A stretch of DNA of 64,000 nt from Rubellimicrobium sp. CFH 75288 (GCF_009904055.1 NZ_WYDP01000003.1:434001-498000), one strand, 5' to 3'; shown: positions 18,016-26,911, counted from the first letter of the stretch. The notes: generated by a model not told the origin, from the sequence alone. Translations and numbers: made by a program.

Positions 18016-18744
18016 ATGGAGACGATCACCACCCCTCAGGGCCGCACCCTCGCGCTCCGCCGGCAGGCGGGCAGGGGACCCGCGGTGCTGTTTCTCGGCG
18101 GCTTCGCCTCGGACATGACGGGAACCAAGGCGGCGTGGCTCCACGACTGGGCCGCCGGGCAGGGCCGCGCCTTCTGCCGCTTCGACTATTCCGCCCACGG
18201 CGCCTCTCCCGGCCGGTGGGAGGACGGCACGATCGGCGCCTGGGCCGAGGATGCCGGGGCCGTGCTCGACCTGCTGCCGCGCCCCGCGATCCTTGTCGGC
18301 TCCTCCATGGGCGGCTGGATCGCGCTGCTGCTCGCGCGGGCCCGGCCGGGGGACGTGGCGGGCCTCGTCACGATCGCCGCCGCCCCCGACTTCACCGAGG
18401 ACCATTACTGGGACGCCGCCACCCCCGACCAGCGCCGCGCCCTCGAGGAACGGGGCCGCCTCGAGATCCCGTCCGAATACGGCGCTCCCCTCGTCATCAC
18501 GCGCGCCCTTGTCGAGGACGGCCGCCGCCACCTCGTGCTCCGCTCGCCCCTCCACCTGCCCATGCCCGTGCGGATGCTCCAGGGCACGGCCGACCGCGAC
18601 GTGCCCTCCGCCACCGCCCTGCGCCTGCTCGATCACGCCACCGGCCCCGACATCCGCCTCACGCTCGTCAAGGACGCGGACCACCGCTTCTCCACCCCCC
18701 GCTGCCTCCGGCTCATCGGCGCGGCGGTCGAGGAGGTGTCGTGA
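18016..18744 (+). CDS. Alpha/beta hydrolase (ABHD10-like serine hydrolase)
   Basis: Cytoplasmic 242-residue serine hydrolase. The catalytic triad is visible: Ser97 in VGSSMGGW, Asp193 in QGTADRDVP and His223 in DADHRF. The short N-terminal strand region and [13 protein letters not shown] resemble ABHD10-like thioesterases and esterases. ATG 18016 follows GGAG at 18004-18007. The next hydrolase gene starts one base after this stop, so the pair is an operon divergent from thrS. The substrate is unknown; an acyl thioester or ester is likely. Confidence 0.85.
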   Translation: METITTPQGRTLALRRQAGRGPAVLFLGGFASDMTGTKAAWLHDWAAGQGRAFCRFDYSAHGASPGRWEDGTIGAWAEDAGAVLDLLPRPAILVGSSMGGWIALLLARARPGDVAGLVTIAAAPDFTEDHYWDAATPDQRRALEERGRLEIPSEYGAPLVITRALVEDGRRHLVLRSPLHLPMPVRMLQGTADRDVPSATALRLLDHATGPDIRLTLVKDADHRFSTPRCLRLIGAAVEEVS

Positions 18745-18745
18745 C

Positions 18746-19654
18746 GTGACCGCGCCCCTGCCGCCCCTCGCCGACATCCCCGACTGGCTCGTCGCGCTCG
18801 AGGCGCGCGCCCCCGCGCTGCGCCCCGGCGCCGCCGCCCGCCTCGACTGGGGCGACAGGCCCGGCGCGCGCACGGACTGGTGCGTCCTCTTCGTCCACGG
18901 CTTCTCGGCGAGCCCGCGCGAGCTGTCCCCCTTCCCCGAGCGTCTGGCCGGGGCGCTCGGCGCCAACGCCATGTTCGTGCGCCTGACCGGGCACGGACAG
19001 GACGGCGCGGCGATGGCGCGTGCGCGGCTCCGGCACTGGCGCGCCGACGTGGCCCGCGGCTTCCGCATCGCCCGCGCGGCCGGCACCCGCACCCTCGCCG
19101 TGGGCTGCTCGACCGGCGCGACGCTTCTCGTGGACGCCCTCCTCCGGGGCGAGGAGGCCGCCGCGGCCCTCCTCGTGTCGCCCAATTTCGGCCTGCGCGA
19201 CCCGCGCGCGCGCCGCCTGCTCGACGCGCCGCTCGCGCGGATCTGGGGCCCCCTCGTCGTGGGGCGCGAGCGCGTGGCCGACATGACCCCTGCCCAGGCG
19301 CTGATCTGGACCGCGCGCTATCCCTCCTCGGCGCTCGTCACGATGGGGGCGGCGCTGCGCGCCCTCGACGGCGCCGATCTCGGCCGCCTGCGCCTGCCCG
19401 CCCTTTTCGCCTATGCCGACGAGGATGCGGTCGTGGACCCTGCCGCCGCCGCCTCGGCCATGGCCCGCTGGGGCGGCCCGGCCGAGCGGCTGCGCCTGCG
19501 GCCCCTGCCGGGCTGCGACCCTGCCGCCCACGTGCTGGCCGGCGACGGGATGTGCCCCGCGGGAACTGCGCCGCTGCTGGCCGGCGCGCTCGACTGGGCC
19601 GGGCGCGCGCTGGGCGTCAGTCCGAGGCCGTCGCCCCCGCCACCCGCGGCATGA
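18746..19654 (+). CDS. Alpha/beta hydrolase (carboxylesterase-like)
   Basis: A 302-residue serine hydrolase. The oxyanion-hole segment is [14 protein letters not shown], the nucleophile is Ser122 in [10 protein letters not shown], and the acid and base are likely in YADEDAVVD and the His of [11 protein letters not shown]. The GTG start at 18746 has AGGAGG at 18731-18736, nine bases upstream, and lies one base after the previous stop. Its last 38 bases overlap the 3' end of phaZ on the opposite strand. The substrate is unknown; adjacency to the PHB genes may be coincidental. Confidence 0.83.
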   Translation: MTAPLPPLADIPDWLVALEARAPALRPGAAARLDWGDRPGARTDWCVLFVHGFSASPRELSPFPERLAGALGANAMFVRLTGHGQDGAAMARARLRHWRADVARGFRIARAAGTRTLAVGCSTGATLLVDALLRGEEAAAALLVSPNFGLRDPRARRLLDAPLARIWGPLVVGRERVADMTPAQALIWTARYPSSALVTMGAALRALDGADLGRLRLPALFAYADEDAVVDPAAAASAMARWGGPAERLRLRPLPGCDPAAHVLAGDGMCPAGTAPLLAGALDWAGRALGVSPRPSPPPPAA

Positions 19655-20918
19655 GCGAGGCGACGGCGCGGGGCCGCCGCGGGCTCTCGGCCGCGTTGTC
19701 GTCGAAGAAGCGCAGGACCAGGGGCCGGATGTTGTCCCGCCACGACCTGCCGGCGAAGATCCCGTAATGGCCCGCGCCCGGCTCCAGATGCGCGGCCTTG
19801 CGCGACGGGGGCAGGCCGGTCAGCAGGTCCAGCGCGGCCAGGCATTGCCCCGGCGCGCTGATGTCGTCCTTCTCGCCCTCGACCACCATCACCGCCGTCC
19901 GCGTGATCCGCCCCAGATCGACCCGCCGCCCCCTCACGGTGAAGGCGTTGCGCGCCACCTCGCGCCCCTTGAAGATCCGCTCCACGGTCGAGAGGTAGAA
20001 CTCGGCCGTCATGTCCATCACGGCCAGGTATTCGTCGTAGAAGGCGTTGTGCTTGTCGTGGTCGCTCGCCTCCCCCTTGGCCACGCGGAACATCTGGTCG
20101 ATGAAGCTCCGGCTGTGGGTCTGCGCATTCATGCTCATGAAGGACGCGAGCTGCAGGAGGCCCGGATAGACCATCCGCCCCACGCCGCGGTACTTGAAGC
20201 CGACCTGCTGGATCATCGTCTGCTCCAGCACCCCCATGGTCACGCGCCGCCCGAAATCCGTGACCTCGGTCGGGTTCGCGTCCGGGTCGATCGGCCCGCC
20301 CACCAGGATCAGCGACCGCGGCTGCGCCTCCTCGTCCTCCGTGGCCAGCAGCGCCGTGGCCTCCAGCGCGAGCGGCGCGGGCTGGCAGACCGCCATCACG
20401 TGCAGGTCGGGGCCCAGATGCCGCATGAACTCGGCCAGATAGAGCGTGTAGTCCTCGATGTCGAAGGTGCCCTCCGACACCGGAATGTCCCGCGCGTTGC
20501 GCCAGTCGGTGATGAACACCTCGCAATCCGGCAGGAGCGAGATCACCGTCTTGCGCAGCAGCGTCGCATAGTGCCCCGACATCGGCGCGATCAGCAGCAC
20601 GCGCCGCGACCGCGGAAACCGTCCCGGCACGCGGAAATGCACGAGATCCCCGAAGGGCTTGCGGATCAGCGTCTCCACCCGCACCGTATGGTCGCGCCCG
20701 TCGTCGCCCGTGACGGCCGAGATGCCCCAGTCCGGCTTGACCACCATGCGCGCGAAGGTCCGCTCCGTCACCTCGCCCCAGGCCTTGATCCAGTCCACCA
20801 GCGGGTTGCCGCTCGCCGCGAGCGCCGGATAGGACCCCCAGGCCCGCGCCGTGGCGCCCAGCCACTGGTTGGTGTTGCGCGCGCTTTCCATGAGGTCGTA
20901 GGTGAACATGGACTTCAT
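19617..20918 (-). CDS. phaZ: Intracellular polyhydroxyalkanoate depolymerase
   Basis: Degrades native intracellular PHB granules. The 433-residue protein starts MKSMFTYDLMESARN, a typical beginning. The active-site residue is expected to be Cys178 in MAVCQPAPLAL, where extracellular depolymerases use Ser; PhaZa1 of Ralstonia eutropha has the equivalent CQP. RYGVG-like motifs near the middle (KYRGVGRMVYPG) and GHYGIFAGRSWRDNI at the C-terminus are also conserved. ATG 20918 follows GGAG. It is divergent from phaC across 96 bases holding a PhaR-like box. Confidence 0.93.
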   Translation of the reverse strand: MKSMFTYDLMESARNTNQWLGATARAWGSYPALAASGNPLVDWIKAWGEVTERTFARMVVKPDWGISAVTGDDGRDHTVRVETLIRKPFGDLVHFRVPGRFPRSRRVLLIAPMSGHYATLLRKTVISLLPDCEVFITDWRNARDIPVSEGTFDIEDYTLYLAEFMRHLGPDLHVMAVCQPAPLALEATALLATEDEEAQPRSLILVGGPIDPDANPTEVTDFGRRVTMGVLEQTMIQQVGFKYRGVGRMVYPGLLQLASFMSMNAQTHSRSFIDQMFRVAKGEASDHDKHNAFYDEYLAVMDMTAEFYLSTVERIFKGREVARNAFTVRGRRVDLGRITRTAVMVVEGEKDDISAPGQCLAALDLLTGLPPSRKAAHLEPGAGHYGIFAGRSWRDNIRPLVLRFFDDNAAESPRRPRAVASLMPRVAGATASD

Positions 20919-20982
20919 ATAGGTCTCCGCGACGGTCCGGCACAGCCCGGACCGGGAGGGTCGCGGAGGCGGGTCCGTGATG

Positions 20983-20994
20983 CTGCGCTTGCAA
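20983..20994. promoter_or_regulatory. Candidate PhaR box between phaZ and phaC
   Basis: CTGC-GCTT-GCAA, one mismatch from the CTGC-N4-GCAG consensus reported for PhaR of Paracoccus denitrificans. It lies 20 bases upstream of the phaC start in the shared phaZ-phaC divergent region, where bound repressor could block phaC. Confidence 0.5.
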
Positions 20995-21014
20995 AGTAGG
21001 GCGGGGGAGGAACC

Positions 21015-22826
21015 ATGGCAACAGAGCAGAAGAACGACCCGCCCGAGGCGCGGCAGGAGGGCCGCAACCTGGAAACCTTCGAGCGCAATCTCCGCCGCAT
21101 CGAGGATCTGAGCGCCCGCCTCGTCTCGGTCATGGCCCAGCGCCGCCACGTGCCCCCCGCGCTTCAGGGGCCGTCGCCCGACCTCTACGTGAAGGCCGCC
21201 CAGGCGTGGATGGCCGAGGCGATGGCGAACCCCGCCCGGCTCATTGCCCAGCAGGCCGGCTACTGGACCGAGGCATTGCGCCATTTCAGCGCCATGCAGG
21301 CGGCGTTTGTCCCCGGCGCCGGACCGGCGCCCGAGGCCGGGCCGCGCGACCGGCGCTTTGCCAATCCGCTCTGGGATACCCATCCCTGGTTCGCCGCCGT
21401 CAAGCATCAGTATCTTCTCAACAGCGAGGCGGTCGCGCGCGCGGTGGACTCGATCGAGGGGCTGTCGGAGCGCGAGAAGACCCGCCTGCGCTACTTCTCG
21501 CGCCAGATGGTGGACCTGCTCGCGCCCACCAACTTCCTCGCCACCAACCCGGATGCCCTCGAACGCGCGCTCGAGACGGATGGTCAGAGCCTCGTGGACG
21601 GGCTCGAGAACCTCGTGCGCGACCTCGAGGCGCATGGGGGCGAGCTGATCGTCCGCCTCGCCGACGACAGCGCCTTCCGCCTGGGCGAGAACATCGCCAC
21701 CACGCCGGGCGAGGTCGTGTTCCGCAACCGCCTGTTCGAGCTGATCCAGTACGCGCCCTCCACCGAAACGGTGCACCAGATCCCGCTCGTGATCTTTCCG
21801 CCCTGGATCAACAAGTTCTACATCCTCGACCTCAAGCCCCAGAACAGCCTGGTCAAGTGGATCGTGGATCAGGGATTCACGCTGTTCATGGTCTCCTGGG
21901 TCAATCCCGATCCGTCCTATCGCGACACGACGCTGGGGGATTACGTCGCCGCCTATCTGGAGGCGACGGACCGCATCCGCACGATCTGCGGCACGGACCG
22001 GGTCAACGTCGTGGGCTACTGCATCGCGGGAACCACCCTTGCGCTCGCGCTCGCGCTGCTGGCGCGCCGGGGCGACCGGCGGGTGCAGGCGGCCACCTTC
22101 CTGACCACGCTCACCGACTTCTCCGACCCCGGCGAGATGGGCGTGTTCCTCGAGAACGACTTCGTGGACGCGCTCGAGCGCGAGGCGGGCGAGAAGGGGA
22201 TTCTCGAGTCCTTCTACATGGCGCGCACCTTCTCCTACCTGCGCTCCAACGACCTCATCTACGCGCCCGCCATCCGCTCCTACATGCTGGGCGAGACGCC
22301 GCCCGCCTTCGACCTGCTCTACTGGAACGGCGACGGCACCAACCTGCCCGCCGCGATGGCCGTGGAATACCTGCGCGGCCTCTGCCAGCAGGACCGCTTC
22401 GCCCGGGACGGCTTTCCGGTCCTGGGCGAGACGGTGCACCTCTCGGACGTGGACGTGCCGCTCTGCGCCGTGGCCTGCCAGAGCGACCACATCGCCGCCT
22501 GGACCTCCTCGTGGCGCGGGGTGCGGGCCATGGGGGCGACGGACAAGACCTTCATCCTGTCCGAGTCGGGGCACATCGCCGGGATCGTCAACCCGCCCTC
22601 CAAGGGCAAGTACGGCCACTGGACCAATCCCGACTGGCCCGACACGCCCGAGGAGTGGCTGGCCGGCGCCGAGAAGCACGCGGGCAGCTGGTGGCCGCGC
22701 TGGGGCGACTGGCTGGCCGGGCGGTCCGGCCCGCGCATCCCCGCGCGCGAGCCCGGAGGGCCGGGGCACGAGCCGCTCGGCCCCGCACCGGGCCGCTATG
22801 TCGCGGTCAGCGCGCCCCCCGCCTGA
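21015..22826 (+). CDS. phaC: Class I poly(3-hydroxyalkanoate) polymerase
   Basis: Polymerises 3-hydroxyacyl-CoA into PHB on the granule surface. The 603-residue length fits a class I synthase that needs no PhaE or PhaR subunit. The catalytic triad is visible: Cys336 in the lipase-like box VVGYCIAGTT, Asp491 in CQSDHIAAW and His520 in SESGHIAGIVNPP. PPWINKFYILDL is also diagnostic. ATG 21015 follows GGGGGAGG at ideal spacing. It is followed by phaP and phaR on the same strand and is divergent from phaZ. A PhaR-like box lies just upstream. Confidence 0.96.
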   Translation: MATEQKNDPPEARQEGRNLETFERNLRRIEDLSARLVSVMAQRRHVPPALQGPSPDLYVKAAQAWMAEAMANPARLIAQQAGYWTEALRHFSAMQAAFVPGAGPAPEAGPRDRRFANPLWDTHPWFAAVKHQYLLNSEAVARAVDSIEGLSEREKTRLRYFSRQMVDLLAPTNFLATNPDALERALETDGQSLVDGLENLVRDLEAHGGELIVRLADDSAFRLGENIATTPGEVVFRNRLFELIQYAPSTETVHQIPLVIFPPWINKFYILDLKPQNSLVKWIVDQGFTLFMVSWVNPDPSYRDTTLGDYVAAYLEATDRIRTICGTDRVNVVGYCIAGTTLALALALLARRGDRRVQAATFLTTLTDFSDPGEMGVFLENDFVDALEREAGEKGILESFYMARTFSYLRSNDLIYAPAIRSYMLGETPPAFDLLYWNGDGTNLPAAMAVEYLRGLCQQDRFARDGFPVLGETVHLSDVDVPLCAVACQSDHIAAWTSSWRGVRAMGATDKTFILSESGHIAGIVNPPSKGKYGHWTNPDWPDTPEEWLAGAEKHAGSWWPRWGDWLAGRSGPRIPAREPGGPGHEPLGPAPGRYVAVSAPPA

Positions 22827-22830
22827 CGGC

Positions 22831-22858
22831 GGCCGCGAAGGCGGGGCCGGACTTTTTT
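22831..22858 (+). terminator. Probable phaC terminator
   Basis: Imperfect stem GGCCGC (22831-22836) with GCGGGGCC (22841-22848), GAAG tetraloop, then six T at 22853-22858. It starts five bases after the phaC stop. The stem has a two-base bulge, so strength is doubtful. The T-run also borders the first PhaR-like box upstream of phaP. Confidence 0.45.
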
Positions 22859-22859
22859 G

Positions 22860-22870
22860 CTGCATCGCAG
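22860..22870. promoter_or_regulatory. Candidate PhaR box 1 upstream of phaP
   Basis: CTGC-ATC-GCAG, an exact match to CTGC-N3-GCAG, about 92 bases upstream of the chosen phaP start. It sits in an unusually T-rich stretch for this genome. Confidence 0.7.
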
Positions 22871-22884
22871 AAAAGGGCCTTGTC

Positions 22885-22901
22885 ATGCTGCACCGCAGCA
22901 T
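22885..22901. promoter_or_regulatory. Candidate PhaR box 2 upstream of phaP
   Basis: ATGCTGC-ACC-GCAGCAT, a perfect 7-bp dyad containing CTGC-N3-GCAG. Its centre is 28 bases from that of box 1 and about 69 bases upstream of the phaP start. Paired sites suggest tight PhaR control of phasin. Confidence 0.72.
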
Positions 22902-22961
22902 CTATCTGTGGGCCCATGACGCCGGGGCAGGGGTCCCGGATGGATGCAGGAGACCGAGACG

Positions 22962-23417
22962 ATGGCCAGGACGCAGGATTACGTGGCGATGATGAAGGAC
23001 ATGATGGGCAACCTGCCGGTGGACACCACCGCCATGGAGAACCTGTTCAAGTCCCAGACCGCGCTGGCGGAGAAGATGTCCGCGGTGGCCATCCATGCCG
23101 CTCGCGAATCGACCGAGATTTCCTCGCGCTGGATGCACGACACGCTCTCCAAGCTGTCCGCGATGACTGCCGCCAAGCCGGAGCCGGCCGATTACGCCAA
23201 GTCGATGACCGACTTCCTGGCCGCGACCGCCGAGTCGACGGCCGAGCACATGGCCGCCTTCGCCGAGGTCGCCAAGCGCGTCCAGACGGAGACGATGGAA
23301 CTGATGATGGCCGCGGGCAAGGACATGTCCGAGGACGTCACCGCCGCGGCCCGCAAGGCCACGCAGGACATGACGGACGCCGCCCGCAAGGCGACCTCCG
23401 CCTCGACCAACGTCTGA
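22962..23417 (+). CDS. phaP: Phasin
   Basis: Amphipathic helical protein coating PHB granules, 151 residues. The sequence is rich in Ala, Met, Glu and Lys heptad-like helices (MENLFKSQTALAEKMSAVAIHAARE; DMTDAARKATSA) with no membrane segment. ATG 22962 is preferred over an in-frame ATG at 22944 because AGGAG at 22948-22952 precedes it. Position between phaC and phaR supports the call. Two CTGC-N3-GCAG sites lie upstream and an intrinsic terminator follows, so it probably forms its own highly expressed transcript. Confidence 0.9.
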   Translation: MARTQDYVAMMKDMMGNLPVDTTAMENLFKSQTALAEKMSAVAIHAARESTEISSRWMHDTLSKLSAMTAAKPEPADYAKSMTDFLAATAESTAEHMAAFAEVAKRVQTETMELMMAAGKDMSEDVTAAARKATQDMTDAARKATSASTNV

Positions 23418-23476
23418 GATCCGCGCCCGGCGCGCGCGGCCCGTCCTCCCCGGGCCGCCGGCGCACCGCGCGGCAG

Positions 23477-23512
23477 GGGCGGGCCCTCACCGGGGGTCCG
23501 CCCTTTCTTTTT
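23477..23512 (+). terminator. Intrinsic terminator of phaP
   Basis: 10-bp stem GGGCGGGCCC (23477-23486) with GGGTCCGCCC (23494-23503), one G-U wobble, seven-base loop, then TTTCTTTTT. This is the best intrinsic terminator in the window and separates phasin from phaR. Confidence 0.85.
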
Positions 23513-23534
23513 GCCGCATGGCGGCCTAGGGTTT

Positions 23535-23546
23535 CTGCAACCGCAG
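23535..23546. promoter_or_regulatory. Candidate PhaR box upstream of phaR
   Basis: CTGC-AACC-GCAG, an exact match to CTGC-N4-GCAG, 18 bases upstream of the phaR start. This suggests autoregulation, as described for Paracoccus denitrificans. Confidence 0.7.
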
Positions 23547-23564
23547 CAGGACAAGAGGAGCCCC

Positions 23565-24050
23565 ATGCCCGCCGAGCCCCGCAAGCCGCTCCTCATCAAG
23601 CGCTACGCCTCGCGGCGCCTCTACAACACGGAGACGAGCGACTACGTCACCCTCGACGACATCGCCCGCTTCATCCGCCAGGGGCGCGACGTGCAGATCG
23701 TGGACCTCAAGTCCGGCGACGACCTCACCCGCCAGTATCTCCTCCAGATCATCGCCGAGCACGAGAGCCGGGGCGAGAACGTGCTGCCCGTGGGCGTGCT
23801 CACGGACCTCGTGCGCGCCTACACGACGCAGGCCGCGCACCTGATGCCCACCTTCCTCGCCGCCTCCTTCGAGATGCTGCGCGAGGGGCAGGCCAAGATG
23901 CTCGACCAGATGGCCAAGACCAACCCCATGGCCAAGATGCCCGGCTTCGAGGCGCTCCGCGCCCAGCAGGAGGCGTTCTTCAAGGCCATGACCGGCGGCT
24001 TCGGCACGACCGCCCCCCGCAAGGACGAGGACGAGCGCGACAAGCCCTGA
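23565..24050 (+). CDS. phaR: PHB-responsive transcriptional repressor PhaR
   Basis: DNA-binding repressor that leaves its operators when it binds nascent PHB. The N-terminal PHB/PHA accumulation regulator domain is clear: LLIKRYASRRLYNTETSDYV (8-27) and TLDDIARFIRQG. A Met-rich helical C-terminus (GQAKMLDQMAKTNPMAKMPG) may contact polymer or phasin. Length is 161 residues. ATG 23565 is chosen because GAGGAG lies five bases upstream; an earlier in-frame ATG at 23511 falls inside the phaP terminator. It converges with the aminotransferase gene. Confidence 0.93.
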   Translation: MPAEPRKPLLIKRYASRRLYNTETSDYVTLDDIARFIRQGRDVQIVDLKSGDDLTRQYLLQIIAEHESRGENVLPVGVLTDLVRAYTTQAAHLMPTFLAASFEMLREGQAKMLDQMAKTNPMAKMPGFEALRAQQEAFFKAMTGGFGTTAPRKDEDERDKP

Positions 24051-24099
24051 CGGACAGGGGACCCGCGCCGCCCGACATTCCGGGGGGCGGGCTGCCCCC

Positions 24100-25467
24100 T
24101 CATGCCACCTCGGCGAAGACCCGATCCAGCGCCCGGCCCAGCTTGGCGAACATCTCGTCCATCTGCGCCTCCGTCAGGATGAAGGGCGGCGCCAGCACGA
24201 TGCTCTGGCCCAGCGGCCGGCAGATCAGCCCCTCGTCCGTGCTCGCATTGGCGATCCGCTCGCTCACCGACAGCTTGCTGTCGAAGGGCCGCTTGGTGGC
24301 CTTGTCCGCCACTGCCTCCAGTGCGGCCATGAAGCCCACGCCCCGCCACTCGCCGATGTGGGGGTGCTCGGCCAGCTTCGCCAGGCCCGCCTGGAACCGC
24401 GGCGTCAGGCGGCGGACATTCTCGGCTAGGCCGTCGTTCATCACCACGTCGATCGCCTTCAGCGCGATCGCGCAGCCCACCGGATGCCCCGAGGCGGTGA
24501 AGCCGTGGGGAAACTCCTCGATCGCCTCCGACGCGCGCTGGAGGCGGTCCGACAGCTCCGGCCCCAAGATCACCGCCCCCATCGGAAAGAACCCCGCCGT
24601 CAGGTTCTTGGACGAGATGATGGCATCGGGCACGAAGCCGAAGGTCTCGCAGCCCCAGGTGTTCCCCGTCCGCCCGAACCCGCAGATCACCTCGTCCGCG
24701 ATCAGCGGGATGCCGTGACGCTTCAGGATCGGCGCGACCGCCTGGAAGTAGCCTTGGGACGGCACGATCACGCCCCCCGCGCCCTGCACCGGCTCGGCGA
24801 AGAAGCCCGCGATCGTGTCCGCCCCCTCGCGCGCGATCGTGTCCTCCAGCTCCTGCGCCATGCGCTGCGTGAACTGCTCCTCGCTCTCGCCCTCGCGCCC
24901 CTCGCGCCAGTAATGCGGGCAGGTCAGGTGGATGAAGCCCGGCAGCGGCAGGCCGAACACGCTGTTGTAGGGCTTTCCGGTCATCGAGGCCGACACCGCC
25001 GTGACCCCGTGATAGGCGTTCCACCGCGTCAGGATCTTGCGCCGCTGCGGCTGCCCCTCCGAGGCCCAGAGGAACCACAGCATCTTCACCATCGTGTCGT
25101 TCGCCTCCGACCCCGAATTGGTGAAGAACACCTTGCCCGTCTCGAAGGGCGACACCTCCACCAGTGTCTCGGCCAGCATCACCGCCTGGTCCGAGATGCG
25201 CCCGAAGAAGGCGTGATAGCCCGGAAAGCGCGCATACTGCTCCTGCGCCGCCGCGATCAGCCCCGGATGGTCGAAGCCCGCGACCATGTTCCACAGGCCC
25301 GAATTGGCATCGAGGTATTCGCGCCCGTGCACGTCGTAGATGTAGGGGCCCTTGCCATGGGTCAGCACCACGGCCCCCCGCGCCTTGACCGTGGGCAGGT
25401 CGGTGAAGCCGTAGAAGGTGGCCGCGTCCGCGCGCGCCTCCCAGGTCTTGGGGCTCTGGTCGTTCAT
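24100..25467 (-). CDS. Class III aminotransferase, putrescine/taurine--pyruvate type
   Basis: PLP-dependent omega-aminotransferase of 455 residues. The PLP lysine is Lys287 in SSKNLTAGFFPMGA, the Asp is Asp258 in IADEVICGFGRTG, and NSGSEANDTM binds phosphate. The start MNDQSPKTWEARADAATFYGF and length match SpuC/Tpa-like putrescine, beta-alanine or taurine aminotransferases. It lies 133 bases downstream of the FAD oxidase gene on the same strand, and this gap holds two GCGCAA dyads. The polyamine context favours putrescine as amino donor, by inference. Confidence 0.85.
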   Translation of the reverse strand: MNDQSPKTWEARADAATFYGFTDLPTVKARGAVVLTHGKGPYIYDVHGREYLDANSGLWNMVAGFDHPGLIAAAQEQYARFPGYHAFFGRISDQAVMLAETLVEVSPFETGKVFFTNSGSEANDTMVKMLWFLWASEGQPQRRKILTRWNAYHGVTAVSASMTGKPYNSVFGLPLPGFIHLTCPHYWREGREGESEEQFTQRMAQELEDTIAREGADTIAGFFAEPVQGAGGVIVPSQGYFQAVAPILKRHGIPLIADEVICGFGRTGNTWGCETFGFVPDAIISSKNLTAGFFPMGAVILGPELSDRLQRASEAIEEFPHGFTASGHPVGCAIALKAIDVVMNDGLAENVRRLTPRFQAGLAKLAEHPHIGEWRGVGFMAALEAVADKATKRPFDSKLSVSERIANASTDEGLICRPLGQSIVLAPPFILTEAQMDEMFAKLGRALDRVFAEVA

Positions 25468-25548
25468 GGCGGGCCTCCTCTTTGCTCCGTCCTAGCGCGG
25501 ACCTTGCGACGCGGGCAATGCGGCGCAGGAGCCCCCGGCCCCCGACCG

Positions 25549-25596
25549 GCGCAAGCCGCTTGCGCTGCCCCGCCACCGTGCGCAACACCCTTGCGC
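25549..25596. repeat. Two dyads with GCGCAA half-sites
   Basis: GCGCAAG-CCG-CTTGCGC (25549-25565) and GCGCAA-CACCC-TTGCGC (25580-25596) are both perfect inverted repeats with the same half-site. Their centres are 31 bases apart, close to three helical turns. They lie between the FAD oxidase stop and the aminotransferase start. They may be a regulator operator for the aminotransferase, or hairpins ending the upstream operon; no T-run follows. Confidence 0.55.
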
Positions 25597-25600
25597 CGGG

Positions 25601-26911
25601 TCAGAACCCCAGCCGGTCGCGCAGCCCGTACCACGTCATGGCCAGCGTCAGCAGCGGCGCCCGCGCCGCCGCCCCGCCCGGAAAGCGCGGCGTGGGCAGC
25701 AGCGCCATCGCGTCGAGGCGCGCCGCCTGACCCAGCACGGCCTCGGCCATGATGCGCCCCGTGATCCCCGACAGCGCCACCCCGTGCCCCGAGAAGCCGC
25801 CCCCCGAGACGATGTTGGGCGCCACCCGCATCACCAGCGGCAGCCGCGTCATGGTGATGCCCAGCGTGCCGCCCCAGACATGTTCGATCCGCACGCCCCC
25901 GAGCTGCGGAAACAGCCGCGCCAGCCGCTTGCGCAGCGGCCCCGCGATGTCGCGCGGGAATCCCAGCGTGTAGCTCTCGCGTCCCCCGAACAGGAACCGC
26001 CGGTCCTCCGAGAAGCGGTAATAGTTCACCACGAACTTGGAATCGGCCACCGCGATGTCCTCGGCCAGAACCTCCTGCCAGCGGTCGGGCAGGGGCTCGG
26101 TCGCGCCGATGAAGCTGTTGATGGGCATGACGCGCGCGGCCACTTCGGGCTCCAGGTCGGGCATGTAGCCGTTGCCCGCCAGGATGACGTGCCGCGCCCT
26201 CAGCCGCCCTCCGTCCGTGACCAGCACGGCCGGATCGCCCTTCTCGATGCGCAGCACCTCCGAATGCTCGCGGATCAGGGCGCCCGCGGCCTCCGCGCTC
26301 CGCGCCAGCGCCAGCGCATAGCGCAGCGGGTGGACGTGCCCCGCGCCCCGGTCGAACGTCCCCCCGGAATAGAGGGGCGAGCGCACCAGCGCCCGGAAGC
26401 GGTCGCGGTCCATCACCTCGATGCGGTCGTAGCCATAGCGGTCGGCCAGGAACCGGGCATTGGCCCGTGCGGCATCCGCCTCGGCGGCGTCGTACTGCCC
26501 ATAGGCCACGCCGGGCAGGAAGCGCGCCTCCGGCGCCTCGCGCTCGCAGAACTCGCGGACCTGCGCCTTGCCCGCCTCGCAGATTTCCCACAGGAGGCGC
26601 GCGTTGCCCTCGCCCAGCCGCTCCTCCAGCCATTGCTGGCTCTTGTTGAAGCCCGAGGCGACCTGCCCCCCGTTGCGCCCCGAGGCGCCCCAGCCCGCCC
26701 GGTGCGCCTCCAGCACGACGACGCGCAGCCCCGCCTCGGCCAGCACCCGCGCGGCCCAGAGCCCGGTATAGCCCGCGCCCACGATGCCCACGTCGGCGCT
26801 CTCCTCGCCGCGCAGGGGCGCGCGCGCCTCCCCCGGAACGTCCGCGCTCGCCGCGTACCAGGACCGGGGCCAGGCGCCCCGGACGGGGTCGTTGCGGTGC
26901 AGCGGGTTCAT
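25601..26911 (-). CDS. FAD-dependent amine oxidase, gamma-glutamylputrescine oxidase (PuuB) type
   Basis: DAO-fold flavoenzyme of 436 residues. The N-terminal dinucleotide-binding motif is VGIVGAGYTGLWAARVLAEAG (from about residue 41), followed by GWGASGRNGGQVASGF, typical of PuuB-like oxidases. The C-terminal WGGTLGITMTRLP and GGGFSGHGVALS are also conserved. It likely oxidises gamma-glutamylputrescine to gamma-glutamyl-aminobutyraldehyde. The ATG overlaps the stop of the VOC gene (ATGA), and the ligase lies upstream, which supports the pathway. The aldehyde dehydrogenase (PuuC) is not in the window. Confidence 0.85.
   Translation of the reverse strand: MNPLHRNDPVRGAWPRSWYAASADVPGEARAPLRGEESADVGIVGAGYTGLWAARVLAEAGLRVVVLEAHRAGWGASGRNGGQVASGFNKSQQWLEERLGEGNARLLWEICEAGKAQVREFCEREAPEARFLPGVAYGQYDAAEADAARANARFLADRYGYDRIEVMDRDRFRALVRSPLYSGGTFDRGAGHVHPLRYALALARSAEAAGALIREHSEVLRIEKGDPAVLVTDGGRLRARHVILAGNGYMPDLEPEVAARVMPINSFIGATEPLPDRWQEVLAEDIAVADSKFVVNYYRFSEDRRFLFGGRESYTLGFPRDIAGPLRKRLARLFPQLGGVRIEHVWGGTLGITMTRLPLVMRVAPNIVSGGGFSGHGVALSGITGRIMAEAVLGQAARLDAMALLPTPRFPGGAAARAPLLTLAMTWYGLRDRLGF

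Noticed and set aside
17809-19284. Upstream extension of thrS by nearly 500 codons
   Set aside because: It is antisense to the two hydrolase genes; the normal ThrRS start is at 17808.
22944-22961. Earlier ATG for phaP
   Set aside because: No ribosome-binding site precedes it, while AGGAG precedes ATG 22962.
23511-23564. Earlier ATG for phaR
   Set aside because: It falls in the T-run of the phaP terminator and upstream of the PhaR-like box; ATG 23565 has GAGGAG.
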